Assembly (NCBI GenBank): GCA_963763205.1
Contig: CAVXNQ010000018.1
Coordinates: forward strand, 186,001 to 250,000
Source: DDH964 sp963763205
GTDB lineage: Bacteria > Desulfobacterota > Desulfuromonadia > Desulfuromonadales > DDH964
DNA length: 64,000 bases
Direction of reading: 5' to 3'
Shown: piece after piece, positions 11,648 through 23,694 of the stretch
Layout: each line of letters opens with the position of its first letter
Numbering within the stretch: the first letter of the stretch is position 1
Position numbers and translations under genes: made by a program
The notes under the pieces: generated by a model
Told to the model about the DNA's origin: nothing
Seen by the model: only the letters and a program-made list of their open reading frames with translations
Database searches by the model: none

Positions 11648-12782
11648 TCTTTCCGGTTTCCGCCTCCGTCTGCTGCTCCTTATCGAAATCATCCCAGGAG
11701 AGGTCGGAGGCTGAGGAGATTCCCGACACCTTGAGCTTGAAGTCGTCCGGGTTGGAGCATTGGCGCAGCGCCTCGTCGAAGGTGATCAGCTTCCTCTGCA
11801 ACAGGCCCATCAGCGACTGGTCGAAGGTCTGCATGCCGTAGGAGACGTACCCCTGGGCGATGGCGTCGCGCAGCAGCCGGGTCTTCTCCTTGTCGTCGAT
11901 CAGTTCGCGCACCCGCGCGCTGGAAACCATGACCTCGACCGCGGCGACCCGCCCCTTGCCGTCGGCCCGGGGCACCAGGCGCTGGGAGACCACCCCCTTG
12001 AGGATCGCCGCGAGCTGCAGGCGGACCTGGCGCTGCTGGTAGGGGGGGAAGACCGAGATGATGCGGTTGATGGTCTCCGGCGCGTCGACGGTGTGCAGCG
12101 TCGAGAGGACCAGGTGGCCGGTCTCGGCGGCGGTGATCGCCGTCTCGATGGTCTCGTAGTCGCGCATCTCGCCGACCAGGATGACGTCGGGGTCCTGGCG
12201 CAGGGCGCTCTTCAGGGCGACGTCGAAGCCCTCGGTGTCGAAGCCGACCTCGCGCTGGTTGATGATGCTCTTCTTGTCGCGATGCAGGTACTCGATCGGG
12301 TCCTCGATGGTGACGATGTGGGCGGTGCGATGGAGGTTGATGTAGTCGATCATCGCCGCCAGGGTGGTCGATTTTCCCGAACCGGTGGCGCCGGTGACGA
12401 GGATCAGGCCGCGCGGCTCCATGACGATCTTCTTCAGTACCGGCGGCAGTTGCAGGTCGTCGAGGGACTTGATGTCGAAGGGGATGGCGCGGAAGACCAT
12501 CGACACCGAGCCGCGCTGGGCGAAGACGTTGACGCGAAAACGTCCCAGACCGGGGACGCCGTAGGAGAGATCGGCCTCGTGGACCTTCTCGAAGCGTTCC
12601 CGCTGCTGCTCGTTCATGATGTCGAGAGCCATCTGCCGGGTCTGGTCCGGGCCGATGCGCGGCGCCTTGGGCAGCGGGCGCAGAGCCCCGTCGATGCGGT
12701 AGATGGGCGGCAGGCCGGCCTTGAGGTGGACGTCCGAGGCGCGGGCCTTGAGTGCCAGGCCGAGGATGTCGTTGAGTTGCAT
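11616..12782 (-). CDS. pilT: type IV pilus retraction ATPase PilT
   Basis: Hexameric ATPase that depolymerises type IV pili, giving twitching motility. 388 residues. An N-terminal PAS-like domain (ILGLALKARASDVHLKAG) is followed by the RecA-like domain with Walker A GATGSGKST near residue 133, the Asp box, Walker B ILVGEMRD and STLHT. The C-terminus is extended by an acidic tail (ESDDKPEIERF). It sits directly after recA with a three-base gap and overlaps recX, an arrangement consistent with relatives. Confidence 0.95.
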   Translation of the reverse strand: MQLNDILGLALKARASDVHLKAGLPPIYRIDGALRPLPKAPRIGPDQTRQMALDIMNEQQRERFEKVHEADLSYGVPGLGRFRVNVFAQRGSVSMVFRAIPFDIKSLDDLQLPPVLKKIVMEPRGLILVTGATGSGKSTTLAAMIDYINLHRTAHIVTIEDPIEYLHRDKKSIINQREVGFDTEGFDVALKSALRQDPDVILVGEMRDYETIETAITAAETGHLVLSTLHTVDAPETINRIISVFPPYQQRQVRLQLAAILKGVVSQRLVPRADGKGRVAAVEVMVSSARVRELIDDKEKTRLLRDAIAQGYVSYGMQTFDQSLMGLLQRKLITFDEALRQCSNPDDFKLKVSGISSASDLSWDDFDKEQQTEAETGKSDDKPEIERF

Positions 12783-12785
12783 GGA

Positions 12786-13802
<1,017 letters not shown>

Positions 13803-13833
13803 CTGTTCCTCCTCGGGGGTTGATGGTTGCAGG

Positions 13834-14412
13834 TTACGGGGTTTCGGCGCCGGCGGACGAATCACCAAGGATCACGCTGTGCCGGGGCAGATGCAGCGCC
13901 CCGCCGGGCTTAAGCCGGCTTTCGTAGAGAACCAGGCGCTCAACCGGCAGCCGGCCGCACGCCAGATCCTGGAACCGGGCCAGTACGGGGGCGGCGGCCA
14001 GTCCCCGCCCCCGGTAGCGGCCGAGGGTCAGATGAGGGGTAAAGGGGCGCTGCTCGCGGGGAATGCCCGCTTCCGGGAGCCGCTGTTCGAAGGCGTCATG
14101 GAGGGCCGCCAACTCCCCCCGGTCGCGGACTCCCAGCCAGAAAACCCGGGCTCGGTCCGCTGCGGGGAAGGCGCCGAGGCCGGTCAGGTCAACGGCGAAA
14201 GGGACGTGCAGGCGCCCTATCGATAGCATGATTTCGCCTATTTTTTCAAGCGATTCTTCGTCGATGTCGCCGAAAAAGCGCAACGTCAGATGCAGCGTTT
14301 CGGGGTTGCTCCAGCGGACCGCGGGCAGCTCGGCGCGCAGGGTCCGATGCAGTTGCCGCAGGCGGTCGCGCAGCGGCTCCGGCAGGGGGACGGCGAGAAA
14401 GGCGCGGATCAC
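13834..14412 (-). CDS. thpR: RNA 2',3'-cyclic phosphodiesterase (2H family)
   Basis: 192 residues of the LigT/2'-5' RNA ligase-like family, which hydrolyses 2',3'-cyclic phosphates on RNA. Both HxTx motifs of the 2H superfamily are present (HLTL near residue 41 and HLTL near 127), framing the active site. It starts with GTG at 14412, overlapping the upstream kinase stop by four bases (GTGA). The next gene is recA. The biological substrate in bacteria is uncertain. Confidence 0.9.
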   Translation of the reverse strand: MIRAFLAVPLPEPLRDRLRQLHRTLRAELPAVRWSNPETLHLTLRFFGDIDEESLEKIGEIMLSIGRLHVPFAVDLTGLGAFPAADRARVFWLGVRDRGELAALHDAFEQRLPEAGIPREQRPFTPHLTLGRYRGRGLAAAPVLARFQDLACGRLPVERLVLYESRLKPGGALHLPRHSVILGDSSAGAETP

Positions 14413-17273
14413 CCCTCTGCTCCCGGGGACGGGGCGCCGGCAGCCGGGGATTCATCATGGACCGCCGGCAGCAGCAGGTGGAAGGCGCTCCCCCCCCGGT
14501 TGCCGGCGGTGCCGGGGCTCTCCACCCAGACCATGCCGCCGTGGGCTTCGATGACGCCCTTGACCAGCGCCAGGCCGAGGCCCACCCCCTTGCCGCCGAA
14601 GCGGCTGGTGGAGGTGAAATGGCCGGCGACCTCCCCGACTTCGTAGAACTTGTCGAAGATCCGCAGCTGTTCGTCGGGATCGATGCCGACCCCGGTGTCC
14701 CGGATCGAAACCTGCAGCAGCGAGCCGGGGGGCGGATTGCTGAAAAACCGTGGCGAGAAAGGCCGCAACTGCTCCTGCCGGAGCTGGATCTGCTCGCGGC
14801 TCTGCAGGGCGCCGCTGATCTCGATATGCCCGCCGGTCGGGGTGAATTTCAGGGCATTTTCCAGGAGCCGGCCGAAGGTCTTCCGGAGGTGATGGGGGTC
14901 GCCGTAAAGGTGCACCGTGTCGGGGAATTCGCCGACCGCCAGCTGCAGTTGGCGGTCGGCCAGCCGCCCCCGGAATTCCTCGCCGAGGAGCGCAAGCAGG
15001 TCGCGGGGGTTGACCGGTTCCCGGCTCAGGTAGAGATCCTGGGATTCGATCCGCGCCACCTCCAGCAGATCGCGAACCACGTCGTTGAGGCGCTGCCCCC
15101 CCTGGCGGACGGCGGACAGTGCCGCTTTCGTGTCGGCATCGAGCATCGGAGCCAGGCGTTCGGCGAGCAACTCGCTGCCGGAAAGGATGTAGGTCAGGGG
15201 GGTGCGCAGCTCGTGGGAGGCGAGGGCGAGGAACTGGCTCTTCATCCGCTCCAGATGTTCCAGCGTGCGCTTGCTTTCCGTCACGCGACCAAGGGTTCCG
15301 CGCAGTCTCTGGCGGGAAAGTTCGAGCTCGCGATTGCTCGCCTGGGTGAGCCGATTCTGCCACTGCAGGGCTTCCAAGAGATTGGCCCCCTGGACGGCGG
15401 TGCCGAGCTGGCGGCCGATCGCCTGCAAGAGGTTGACCTGATCGCGGCCGTAGAGAAGCGTCTTCTCCGTGAACAGGAAGAAGACGCCGACGGTCTGGTC
15501 GTTGACGGCGAGGGGGACGGCCTGGAAGGAGCGCCAGCCGGCCTTGCGCACCACCTCGAAGTGGACCCGGCGGTCGCGCTGGAGGTCGGCGGAGGCCTTG
15601 GGCAGGCCGCTGGCCATGACCCGGCCGACCACCCCGGCGTCGCTGGCGATCTCGCCGAGCAGGTCGAGAACCGGCGGCGTGAGGCCGCGGTGCGCTTCGA
15701 GGCGCAGCCGGGTTCCCGATTCGCGGGCCAGATAGATGCCGCCGCCCGCGGCGGCGAAGTTGTCCACCAGCAGCTGCAGGATCGCCGCCAGCATCCCCCG
15801 CAGATCATCACTGTTGGCGGCGCGGATGCCGATCTCGTTGAGCAGGGTCAGTTCGCGGTTGCGCTGCCGCAGTTCCTGTTCGATGCGCTTGCGTTCGCTG
15901 ACGTCGCGCAGTACGCCGTGGACCACTTCCTGGTCGCCGAGCCGGCCGAGGCGGGCATGGACGGCGCCGATGAAGAGACGGCCGTCCTTGCGCCGGAAGA
16001 GGAGGTCGTCGGTTTCGCCGTAACCCTGCCGGCGGACGGTATGCACCAGGCGCAGGAAGCGGCGCCGCTGCTGGCCGGGAAAGAGGATGCCCAGCGACAG
16101 GTTGTGGATCTCGTCGGCGCTGTAGCCGAGCAGCTCCTGGGCCTGCTGGTTGAGCTCCTGGAGGGAGCCGTCCGCCGGATCGATAAAGAAGAGCGCGTCG
16201 CCGGCATGATCGAGCAGGTGCCGGTAACGACGGGTCGCCAATTCGAGCGCTGCATCGGTCCGGTCCAGGCGCCGGGTCAATTCGCCGCAGGTCGCCTGCA
16301 ACCGCAGGCATCCCTCGGCGTGGCGCCGCTGCCGCCAGCCCAGAAGGCCGACCGCCGCGGCGCAGAGCAGCAGCAGAGGAGGAACCCAGGCCGGCAGGAG
16401 GAGGGCGGCTGCCGGCTGCGGCGGCGGAAAGACCAGCCCCAGTGCCCAGTGGCCCTCCCCCACCCGCAGCGGGGTGAGACTCAGCATCCGCACCGTCTCC
16501 GGGGTGGCCGCGGGCTGGGGCAGGAGCAGTCCGGCCAGGGTGGCGGGTAGCTCCGGTACCGGCTGGCGGCAGGCGCGCTGCAGCAAATCCCGCAGGGCGG
16601 CCACCTGCTGCGGAGCCGCCAGGGCGGTCGCCGGCTGGCCGTCCCATTCGGGGTTGCTGTGGAGCAGAAAGCGGCCCTCGGCATCGACGAGAAAGCCGAA
16701 ATGCGCCTGGCCGGCCAGATCGGCCAGGGCGACGGCAGCGAAGCGGCGCAGGTTAACCAGGGCGCCGAACTCCCCGGCCGGGGCCGCGCCGCCGGCCAGC
16801 GGCTGGCGCAGCAGCAGCAGCGGGGCGTCCTCGCTGATCAGGCGGGGCGCGGCGGAGGGCTGGATGGGGGAATCCGGAAGCTGGATCGGGCTCCGGCCGG
16901 CGGTCAGGGCTCCGGCCGGGTATTCGGCCAACAACCGGCCTTTGGCATCCCGGAGGAAAAGGGCCTGGAGAAACTGGGCGGGGTATTCATGGAAGAGGAG
17001 TTCCAGGCCAGCGCGGGTGCCCCGGGGGAGGCCGTCGGCATCGGGCGGCTGGCCGGCGAGGTGGGCCAACCCCTCCTGCAACCGTTGCAGAGGCCAATCG
17101 AGGCGATGGGCGGCCTGGCTGATCAGCGCGACCTGCTGCCCCAGGCGGCGCTGGTCGGCCACGGCCGCATCGCGCAGGCGCAGGGCGGCAAAAAGGGCCA
17201 GGGCGACCAGGATCGTCGCCGCGGCGCAGGCCAGGAGGAATTCCCGGTGTTGCTTGAATGGGGAGTGGATCAT
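14409..17273 (-). CDS. membrane sensor histidine kinase with periplasmic sensor, PAS and GAF
   Basis: 954 residues. A first membrane helix at about 12-34 and a second at about 315-338 enclose a periplasmic sensor region of about 280 residues, probably Cache-like. After the membrane come a PAS domain (YRHLLDHAGDALFFID), a GAF domain (about 500-650), a HisKA with FLALASHELRTPLTYI (His phospho-acceptor) and a HATPase with ENALKFTPTGG, DTGVGI and GKGVGLGLALV. No receiver is attached and no response regulator is adjacent, so the partner is elsewhere. It overlaps thpR by four bases. The ligand is not predictable. Confidence 0.9.
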   Translation of the reverse strand: MIHSPFKQHREFLLACAAATILVALALFAALRLRDAAVADQRRLGQQVALISQAAHRLDWPLQRLQEGLAHLAGQPPDADGLPRGTRAGLELLFHEYPAQFLQALFLRDAKGRLLAEYPAGALTAGRSPIQLPDSPIQPSAAPRLISEDAPLLLLRQPLAGGAAPAGEFGALVNLRRFAAVALADLAGQAHFGFLVDAEGRFLLHSNPEWDGQPATALAAPQQVAALRDLLQRACRQPVPELPATLAGLLLPQPAATPETVRMLSLTPLRVGEGHWALGLVFPPPQPAAALLLPAWVPPLLLLCAAAVGLLGWRQRRHAEGCLRLQATCGELTRRLDRTDAALELATRRYRHLLDHAGDALFFIDPADGSLQELNQQAQELLGYSADEIHNLSLGILFPGQQRRRFLRLVHTVRRQGYGETDDLLFRRKDGRLFIGAVHARLGRLGDQEVVHGVLRDVSERKRIEQELRQRNRELTLLNEIGIRAANSDDLRGMLAAILQLLVDNFAAAGGGIYLARESGTRLRLEAHRGLTPPVLDLLGEIASDAGVVGRVMASGLPKASADLQRDRRVHFEVVRKAGWRSFQAVPLAVNDQTVGVFFLFTEKTLLYGRDQVNLLQAIGRQLGTAVQGANLLEALQWQNRLTQASNRELELSRQRLRGTLGRVTESKRTLEHLERMKSQFLALASHELRTPLTYILSGSELLAERLAPMLDADTKAALSAVRQGGQRLNDVVRDLLEVARIESQDLYLSREPVNPRDLLALLGEEFRGRLADRQLQLAVGEFPDTVHLYGDPHHLRKTFGRLLENALKFTPTGGHIEISGALQSREQIQLRQEQLRPFSPRFFSNPPPGSLLQVSIRDTGVGIDPDEQLRIFDKFYEVGEVAGHFTSTSRFGGKGVGLGLALVKGVIEAHGGMVWVESPGTAGNRGGSAFHLLLPAVHDESPAAGAPSPGAEG

Positions 17274-17309
17274 GCTCCTTCTCCCGTTAACGGAGCGGCG
17301 TTGGCGCCG

Positions 17310-18554
17310 TCAGGCGGAGGACGGCGCCACCAGGTAGCGGCGCAGCCAAGTCAGGGCCATGAAGGCCGTCAGGGTGCGTACCGCCTGGCGGTCGCCGGGG
17401 AAGCAGTAGCCTTTGGCGGCGGTTTCGTCAGGGGCGGCGAGGGCGATGAAGACCGTACCCACCGGCTTCGCCGGGGTGCCTCCGTCGGGACCGGCAATGC
17501 CGGTGACGGCCAGCGCCAGGTCGCTGCCGGCGGCGCGGCGCATTCCTTCCGCCATCGCCCGGGCGCACTCGGCGCTGACCGCTCCCGGACCGGCGAGGAC
17601 CTCCGCCGGGACCCCCAGCCACTCCTGCTTGGCGCGGTTGGCGTAGGTGACCGCGCCGCGCTGGAAAAAGGCCGAGGCGCCGGGGATGTCGGTGAGCAGC
17701 TTGGCGATCATGCCGCCGGTGCACGATTCGGCCAGCGCCAGCGTCAGGCCGGCATTGCTCAGCAGCCGGGCGACGTTGCCGGCCAGGGTCTCCTCTCCGG
17801 TCGCCACCAGAAACTCGTCGCAGGCCCGGCGCGCCGCAACTTCGGCCCGGTCGAGGCGGCTCTCGGCATCCTCGCCGCCGGCGCGCAGTTTGAGGTGGAC
17901 TTCTGGGAATTCGACGGCGAAGGCGACCTCCACCCCTTCCGGCAGGGTGACCCCGGCGAGCAGCTCCTCGCACTTCGGCTCGGCGAGACCGAACAGCTTG
18001 AGGACCCGCAGGCGACGCGGCGCCTCCCCGGGGTGCTCCTCTTCCAGCCGGGGCAGAACCGCGTCGCGCAGCATGGCGAACATCTCCGCCGGCACCCCGG
18101 GGAGAAAATAGACTGTGCTGCTCTTTTCCCGAAGCAGAAAACCGGGAGCGCTCCCCTGGCGGTTGGGCAGCAGGAGGGACTGCTGGGGAAGCAGCGCCTG
18201 CTTTTCGTCCCGCGGGTGCATGGCGGCGCGCTGGCGGTCGAAATGGCTGCGGACCTGCGCCAGGGCCTCTTCTTGGAGCACCAGGCGACGGCTGAAGGCG
18301 CGCGCCGCCGCTCGGGCGGTGCGATCGTCCGCGGTCGGACCGAGCCCGCCGCTGACCAGCACCACCGCATGCCGGGCGCTAAGGGCCTGCAGCGCCGCGG
18401 CGATCGCCGTTTCATTGTCGCCGACGCTCAGCCGCTCCGCGACGCGGTAGCCGTGGTCGCTAAGGAGGCGGGCCATGGCCGGGGTATTGGTGTCGGCGAT
18501 GTCGCCGTTGAGCAGTTCGTCGCCGATGGTGAGGATGGCCAGGGAAAGGGGCAT
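17310..18554 (-). CDS. cinA: CinA-type nicotinamide-nucleotide amidohydrolase
   Basis: 414 residues from ATG 18554 (GGAG nine bases upstream). The N-terminal COG1058/MoCF domain begins LAILTIGDELLNGDI and has VSGGLGPTADD; the C-terminal PncC domain has LAESCTGGMIAKLLTDIPG and VTGIAGPDGGTPAKPVG, the deamidase active-site region. The PncC part converts nicotinamide mononucleotide to nicotinate mononucleotide in the pyridine nucleotide cycle, and the N-terminal domain is linked to ADP-ribose pyrophosphatase activity in some members. It follows pgpA by about 40 bases. Confidence 0.93.
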   Translation of the reverse strand: MPLSLAILTIGDELLNGDIADTNTPAMARLLSDHGYRVAERLSVGDNETAIAAALQALSARHAVVLVSGGLGPTADDRTARAAARAFSRRLVLQEEALAQVRSHFDRQRAAMHPRDEKQALLPQQSLLLPNRQGSAPGFLLREKSSTVYFLPGVPAEMFAMLRDAVLPRLEEEHPGEAPRRLRVLKLFGLAEPKCEELLAGVTLPEGVEVAFAVEFPEVHLKLRAGGEDAESRLDRAEVAARRACDEFLVATGEETLAGNVARLLSNAGLTLALAESCTGGMIAKLLTDIPGASAFFQRGAVTYANRAKQEWLGVPAEVLAGPGAVSAECARAMAEGMRRAAGSDLALAVTGIAGPDGGTPAKPVGTVFIALAAPDETAAKGYCFPGDRQAVRTLTAFMALTWLRRYLVAPSSA

Positions 18555-18597
18555 GAAATCGGGCTCCGTTGCAAAGCGCAATGTCGGTGGAACCAGG

Positions 18598-19056
18598 TCA
18601 GCCGAGGCCGCAGAGGCGCAGCGTCAGACGCAGCGCGACGGCCGCGTAGATTCCCGCCATGACGTCGTCGAAGACCACCCCGACGCCGTTTTTCCAGTGC
18701 CGGTCGATCCAGGAAACCGGCGGCGGCTTGAGGATGTCGAAGAGCCGAAACCAGAGGAAACCGAGCAGCGCCGCCGGCCAGGAGAAGGGGAGAAGGGCGA
18801 CGGTTGCCAGGTAGCCAACCAGTTCGTCGATGACGATACGGCCGTCGTCGGCAACGCCGAAGATCCGCCCGGCGCCCTCGGCCACCCAGCAGGAGAGGGC
18901 GAGCAGGGCGCACCAGGTGAGGACCCAGAGCGGCGCCGGCAGGCGTGCCAGCAGCCAGAAGAGCGGGATCCCGGCCAGGGTACCGAAGGTTCCCGAGGCG
19001 ACCGGGGCGTAGCCGAGGCCGGCATTGCTGGCCAGAAACAGGATGAAGCGGCGCAT
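18598..19056 (-). CDS. pgpA: phosphatidylglycerophosphatase A
   Basis: Inner-membrane enzyme that dephosphorylates phosphatidylglycerophosphate to phosphatidylglycerol. 152 residues with the typical start GLGYAPVASGTFGTLAG, VIDELVGY, and FRLFDILKPPP with DDVMAGIYA at the end; these acidic residues form the metal site. Three to four hydrophobic segments are visible. Start ATG at 19056; only a distant AGGA precedes it. Confidence 0.93.
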   Translation of the reverse strand: MRRFILFLASNAGLGYAPVASGTFGTLAGIPLFWLLARLPAPLWVLTWCALLALSCWVAEGAGRIFGVADDGRIVIDELVGYLATVALLPFSWPAALLGFLWFRLFDILKPPPVSWIDRHWKNGVGVVFDDVMAGIYAAVALRLTLRLCGLG

Positions 19057-19106
19057 CGCGAATCAATGTCCTGCTGAGAGTGACGGGGGACGGGTGACGG
19101 GCACGG

Positions 19107-20300
19107 CTAGTCTCCTCCGGCCGGTTGCGGCAGGAAGAGGCTCTCCGCGGCTCGCTCCACCACCCGGTAGACTTCGGGAAGGGGACGGCCCGCGGCGGCG
19201 GCCAGCTCCCGGCAGCTGTCGAATTCGGGGGTGACGCGCAGCAGCTCGGCACCGTCGAACAGCAGTTTCACCCGGGCCGGGCCGAGCCCGGTATCGATCG
19301 ACCGCCCCTCCCGGCGCAGCTTGAGGCGCCGCTCGCGGCGCAGGCGGATGCCGCTGGCGCTGCTCTCGCGCAGGATGAGCCGGGCCAGCTCCGCCTCAGC
19401 GTGAGGCGGAGCGACCACGGTCAGGCGCAGGCCGGGGCGGTTCTTCTTCATCTGCAAGGGTGTCAGCCCGGCGTCGAGGGCGCCGGCGGCGAGCAGCTGC
19501 TCGATCAGGGCTCCCAGCCACTCGGGATTGCTGTCATCGAGGTGACTTTCCAGGACCGTCACCTCGTCGCTCTCCAAGCCGCCGCTGTCCCCCCGGCCGA
19601 GCAGCCCGCGCAGCAGGTTGGGACGGTCGGCCAGATCGCGGCTGCCGACGCCGTAGCCGATCCGCGCCAGGGTCAGCGCCGGCAGCGGCCCAAAGCGGGC
19701 GATCTCGGCGACGATCGCCGCGCCGGTCGGGGTGACCAGCTCGAAGGCGCAGTCGCCGGCGGTGACCGGGGCGCCGCGCAGCACTTCCACGGTGGCCGGG
19801 GCGGGAAGCGGGTAGCGGCCGTGGGCGGTATCGACCAGGCCGCGGCCGAGGGGAAGCGGCGCACAGACGACCTGTCGGGGGGCGAGGCGGGTCAGGCCGA
19901 TGGCGGCGCCGACGATGTCGATGATCGAATCGAGGGCTCCGACCTCGTGGAAATGGACCGTTTCGAGGGTGACGCCGTGTACCCGCGCCTCGGCGTTACC
20001 GAGGCGGCGGAAGATGCGCCGCGCCAGCTCCCGCGGCTCCGGTTCAAGGGGACTCTGCGCCAGCAGTCGGTCGATGTCGGCCCAGCTGCGATGATGGTGC
20101 TGCTCCTCGCAGTGGACCAGCGCCCGGGTACCGACGATGCCGCGACGCTGTTCGCACCGCGCTTCGAGGGTCCAGCCGGGAAGGGCCAGGGATTCCAGGC
20201 CGGCGGCCAGTTCGGCCGTGTCCACACCGAGGTCGATGAGCAGGCCCAGGACCATGTCGCCCGAGACGCCCGAAAAGGGATCGAGGTAGAGGATGCTCAT
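19107..20300 (-). CDS. larC: nickel insertion protein of the nickel-pincer cofactor pathway
   Basis: 397 residues (DUF111). LarC inserts nickel, using CTP, into pyridinium-3,5-bisthiocarboxylic acid mononucleotide to make the nickel-pincer nucleotide used by lactate racemase and related enzymes. Motifs: MSILYLDPFSGVSGDM at the start, HFHEVGALDSIIDIVGA, PTGAAIV, and ESHLDDSNPEWLG, followed by the C-terminal half with RLRRERRLKL. In Lactiplantibacillus the gene is split by a programmed frameshift; here it is one frame. It overlaps larB by four bases (ATGA). No larE or racemase is seen in this window. Confidence 0.93.
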   Translation of the reverse strand: MSILYLDPFSGVSGDMVLGLLIDLGVDTAELAAGLESLALPGWTLEARCEQRRGIVGTRALVHCEEQHHHRSWADIDRLLAQSPLEPEPRELARRIFRRLGNAEARVHGVTLETVHFHEVGALDSIIDIVGAAIGLTRLAPRQVVCAPLPLGRGLVDTAHGRYPLPAPATVEVLRGAPVTAGDCAFELVTPTGAAIVAEIARFGPLPALTLARIGYGVGSRDLADRPNLLRGLLGRGDSGGLESDEVTVLESHLDDSNPEWLGALIEQLLAAGALDAGLTPLQMKKNRPGLRLTVVAPPHAEAELARLILRESSASGIRLRRERRLKLRREGRSIDTGLGPARVKLLFDGAELLRVTPEFDSCRELAAAAGRPLPEVYRVVERAAESLFLPQPAGGD

Positions 20301-21061
20301 GGCGTCCCCTTCCCCAGGCGGTTGATGCGGGTGGCGGCAAAGGCGGCGCCGAAACCGTTGTCGATGTTGACCACGGTGACCCCGCCGGCGCAGGAGTTGA
20401 GCATGCCCAAAAGGGCGGCGATCCCGCCGAAGGAAGCGCCGTAGCCGACCGAGGTCGGCACGGCGATGACCGGAACCGCGGCCATGCCGCCGACCACCGA
20501 GGGGAGCGCCCCTTCCATGCCGGCGACGACGATGATCACCGCCGCCTGCTGCAGGGTCTGCCGGTGCGCCAGCAGGCGGTGGATGCCGGCGACGCCGACG
20601 TCGACCAGTTCCTCCACCCGATTGCCAAGCATCCGCGCGGTGATCGCCGCTTCTTTGGCGACGGGGAGATCCGAGGTGCCGGCGCAGACCACCAGCACCG
20701 TGCCGGTGCCGGCCGGCTCGATCGGCTTCTGCACCAGGCACCAGGTGCGGGCGTCGGGATCGTATTCGGCTTGGGGGAAGTCGGCCTGCAGGGCGGCGGC
20801 CTTCTCGGCGGCGAGGCGGGTGACGAGGATGTTGCCGCCGTGTTCGGCCATGCGGCCGACGATAGTCTGCAGCTGGGGGAGGCTCTTGCGTTCGCCGAGG
20901 ATCACCTCGGGAGCGCCCTGGCGCAGTTCCCGGTGATGGTCGATGAGGGCCACGCCGACATCCTCGAAGGGGAGGGTGCGCAGCCGTTCCAGCCCCTCCT
21001 CCACCGCGAGCCGGCCGCTCTGGATGGCGCTCAGCAGTCTTTTCAATTCGTCCTGGTCCAT
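20297..21061 (-). CDS. larB: nickel-pincer cofactor biosynthesis carboxylase LarB
   Basis: 254 residues from ATG 21061 (GGGGTGG upstream); a further start at 21088 has no site. LarB carboxylates nicotinic acid adenine dinucleotide at C5 and hydrolyses the phosphoanhydride, the first step of nickel-pincer synthesis. The AIR-carboxylase-like C-terminal part has VVCAGTSDLPVAKEAA, VGVAGIHRLLAH and VVAGMEGALPSVVGG, and near the end NIDNGFGAAFAA. Coupled to larC. Confidence 0.93.
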   Translation of the reverse strand: MDQDELKRLLSAIQSGRLAVEEGLERLRTLPFEDVGVALIDHHRELRQGAPEVILGERKSLPQLQTIVGRMAEHGGNILVTRLAAEKAAALQADFPQAEYDPDARTWCLVQKPIEPAGTGTVLVVCAGTSDLPVAKEAAITARMLGNRVEELVDVGVAGIHRLLAHRQTLQQAAVIIVVAGMEGALPSVVGGMAAVPVIAVPTSVGYGASFGGIAALLGMLNSCAGGVTVVNIDNGFGAAFAATRINRLGKGTP

Positions 21062-21153
21062 ATTCCACCCCGCGGGGATTTCAAGCATTTCAGCTTATCA
21101 GCTGGGGCTGGGAATGCAAAGGGCAATTCCCCCTTTTCCCTGTCGGCGAAATG

Positions 21154-21189
21154 CAGACAGCCCCCGCGGGATATCGCGGGGGCTGTCTG
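21154..21189. terminator. perfect 15-bp inverted repeat downstream of ftsK
   Basis: CAGACAGCCCCCGCG pairs perfectly with CGCGGGGGCTGTCTG around a 6-base loop, 28 bases after the ftsK stop on the minus strand. No run of T follows (CATTTCG), so it is not a classical intrinsic terminator, but it may protect a 3' end or stop the polymerase with Rho. Confidence 0.55.
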
Positions 21190-21216
21190 GCGTTCGTCCC
21201 GGCAGGAAGGCAGGGG

Positions 21217-23499
<2,283 letters not shown>

Positions 23500-23609
23500 G
23501 AGGCTTTCCGGCTCGGTTGCGGTCGTTCGTTACCGCCGGCCATCCTCTCACATCGGAAGCAAAAATGCCAGCATGCCGAAAAACGGAGAGGTGGTGGAAG
23601 GGATAAATG

Positions 23610-23694
23610 CCGGCGGGGGTTTTGCGTTTTGAGTTTTGCATTAAAGGCAAGCCAAAAACCTAAAACCCAAAACGGCCTTTAAATTCACAGTTCC
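23610..23694. repeat. intergenic short-word repeat between rnj and ftsK
   Basis: GTTTTGCGTTTTGAGTTTTG words run into ATTAAAGGC, a loop of CCAAAAACCTAAAACCCAAAACG words, and GCCTTTAAAT. Both the ATTAAAGGC/GCCTTTAAAT pair and the GTTTTG/CAAAAC words are complementary. It overlaps the last few bases of the ribonuclease J gene and otherwise fills the gap. Confidence 0.55.

Noticed and set aside
14457..16550. Long plus-strand open frame opposite the sensor kinase
   Set aside because: No family features and it opposes a protein with complete kinase motifs.
19107..20300. Programmed frameshift in larC as in Lactiplantibacillus
   Set aside because: The gene is a single continuous frame with normal length.
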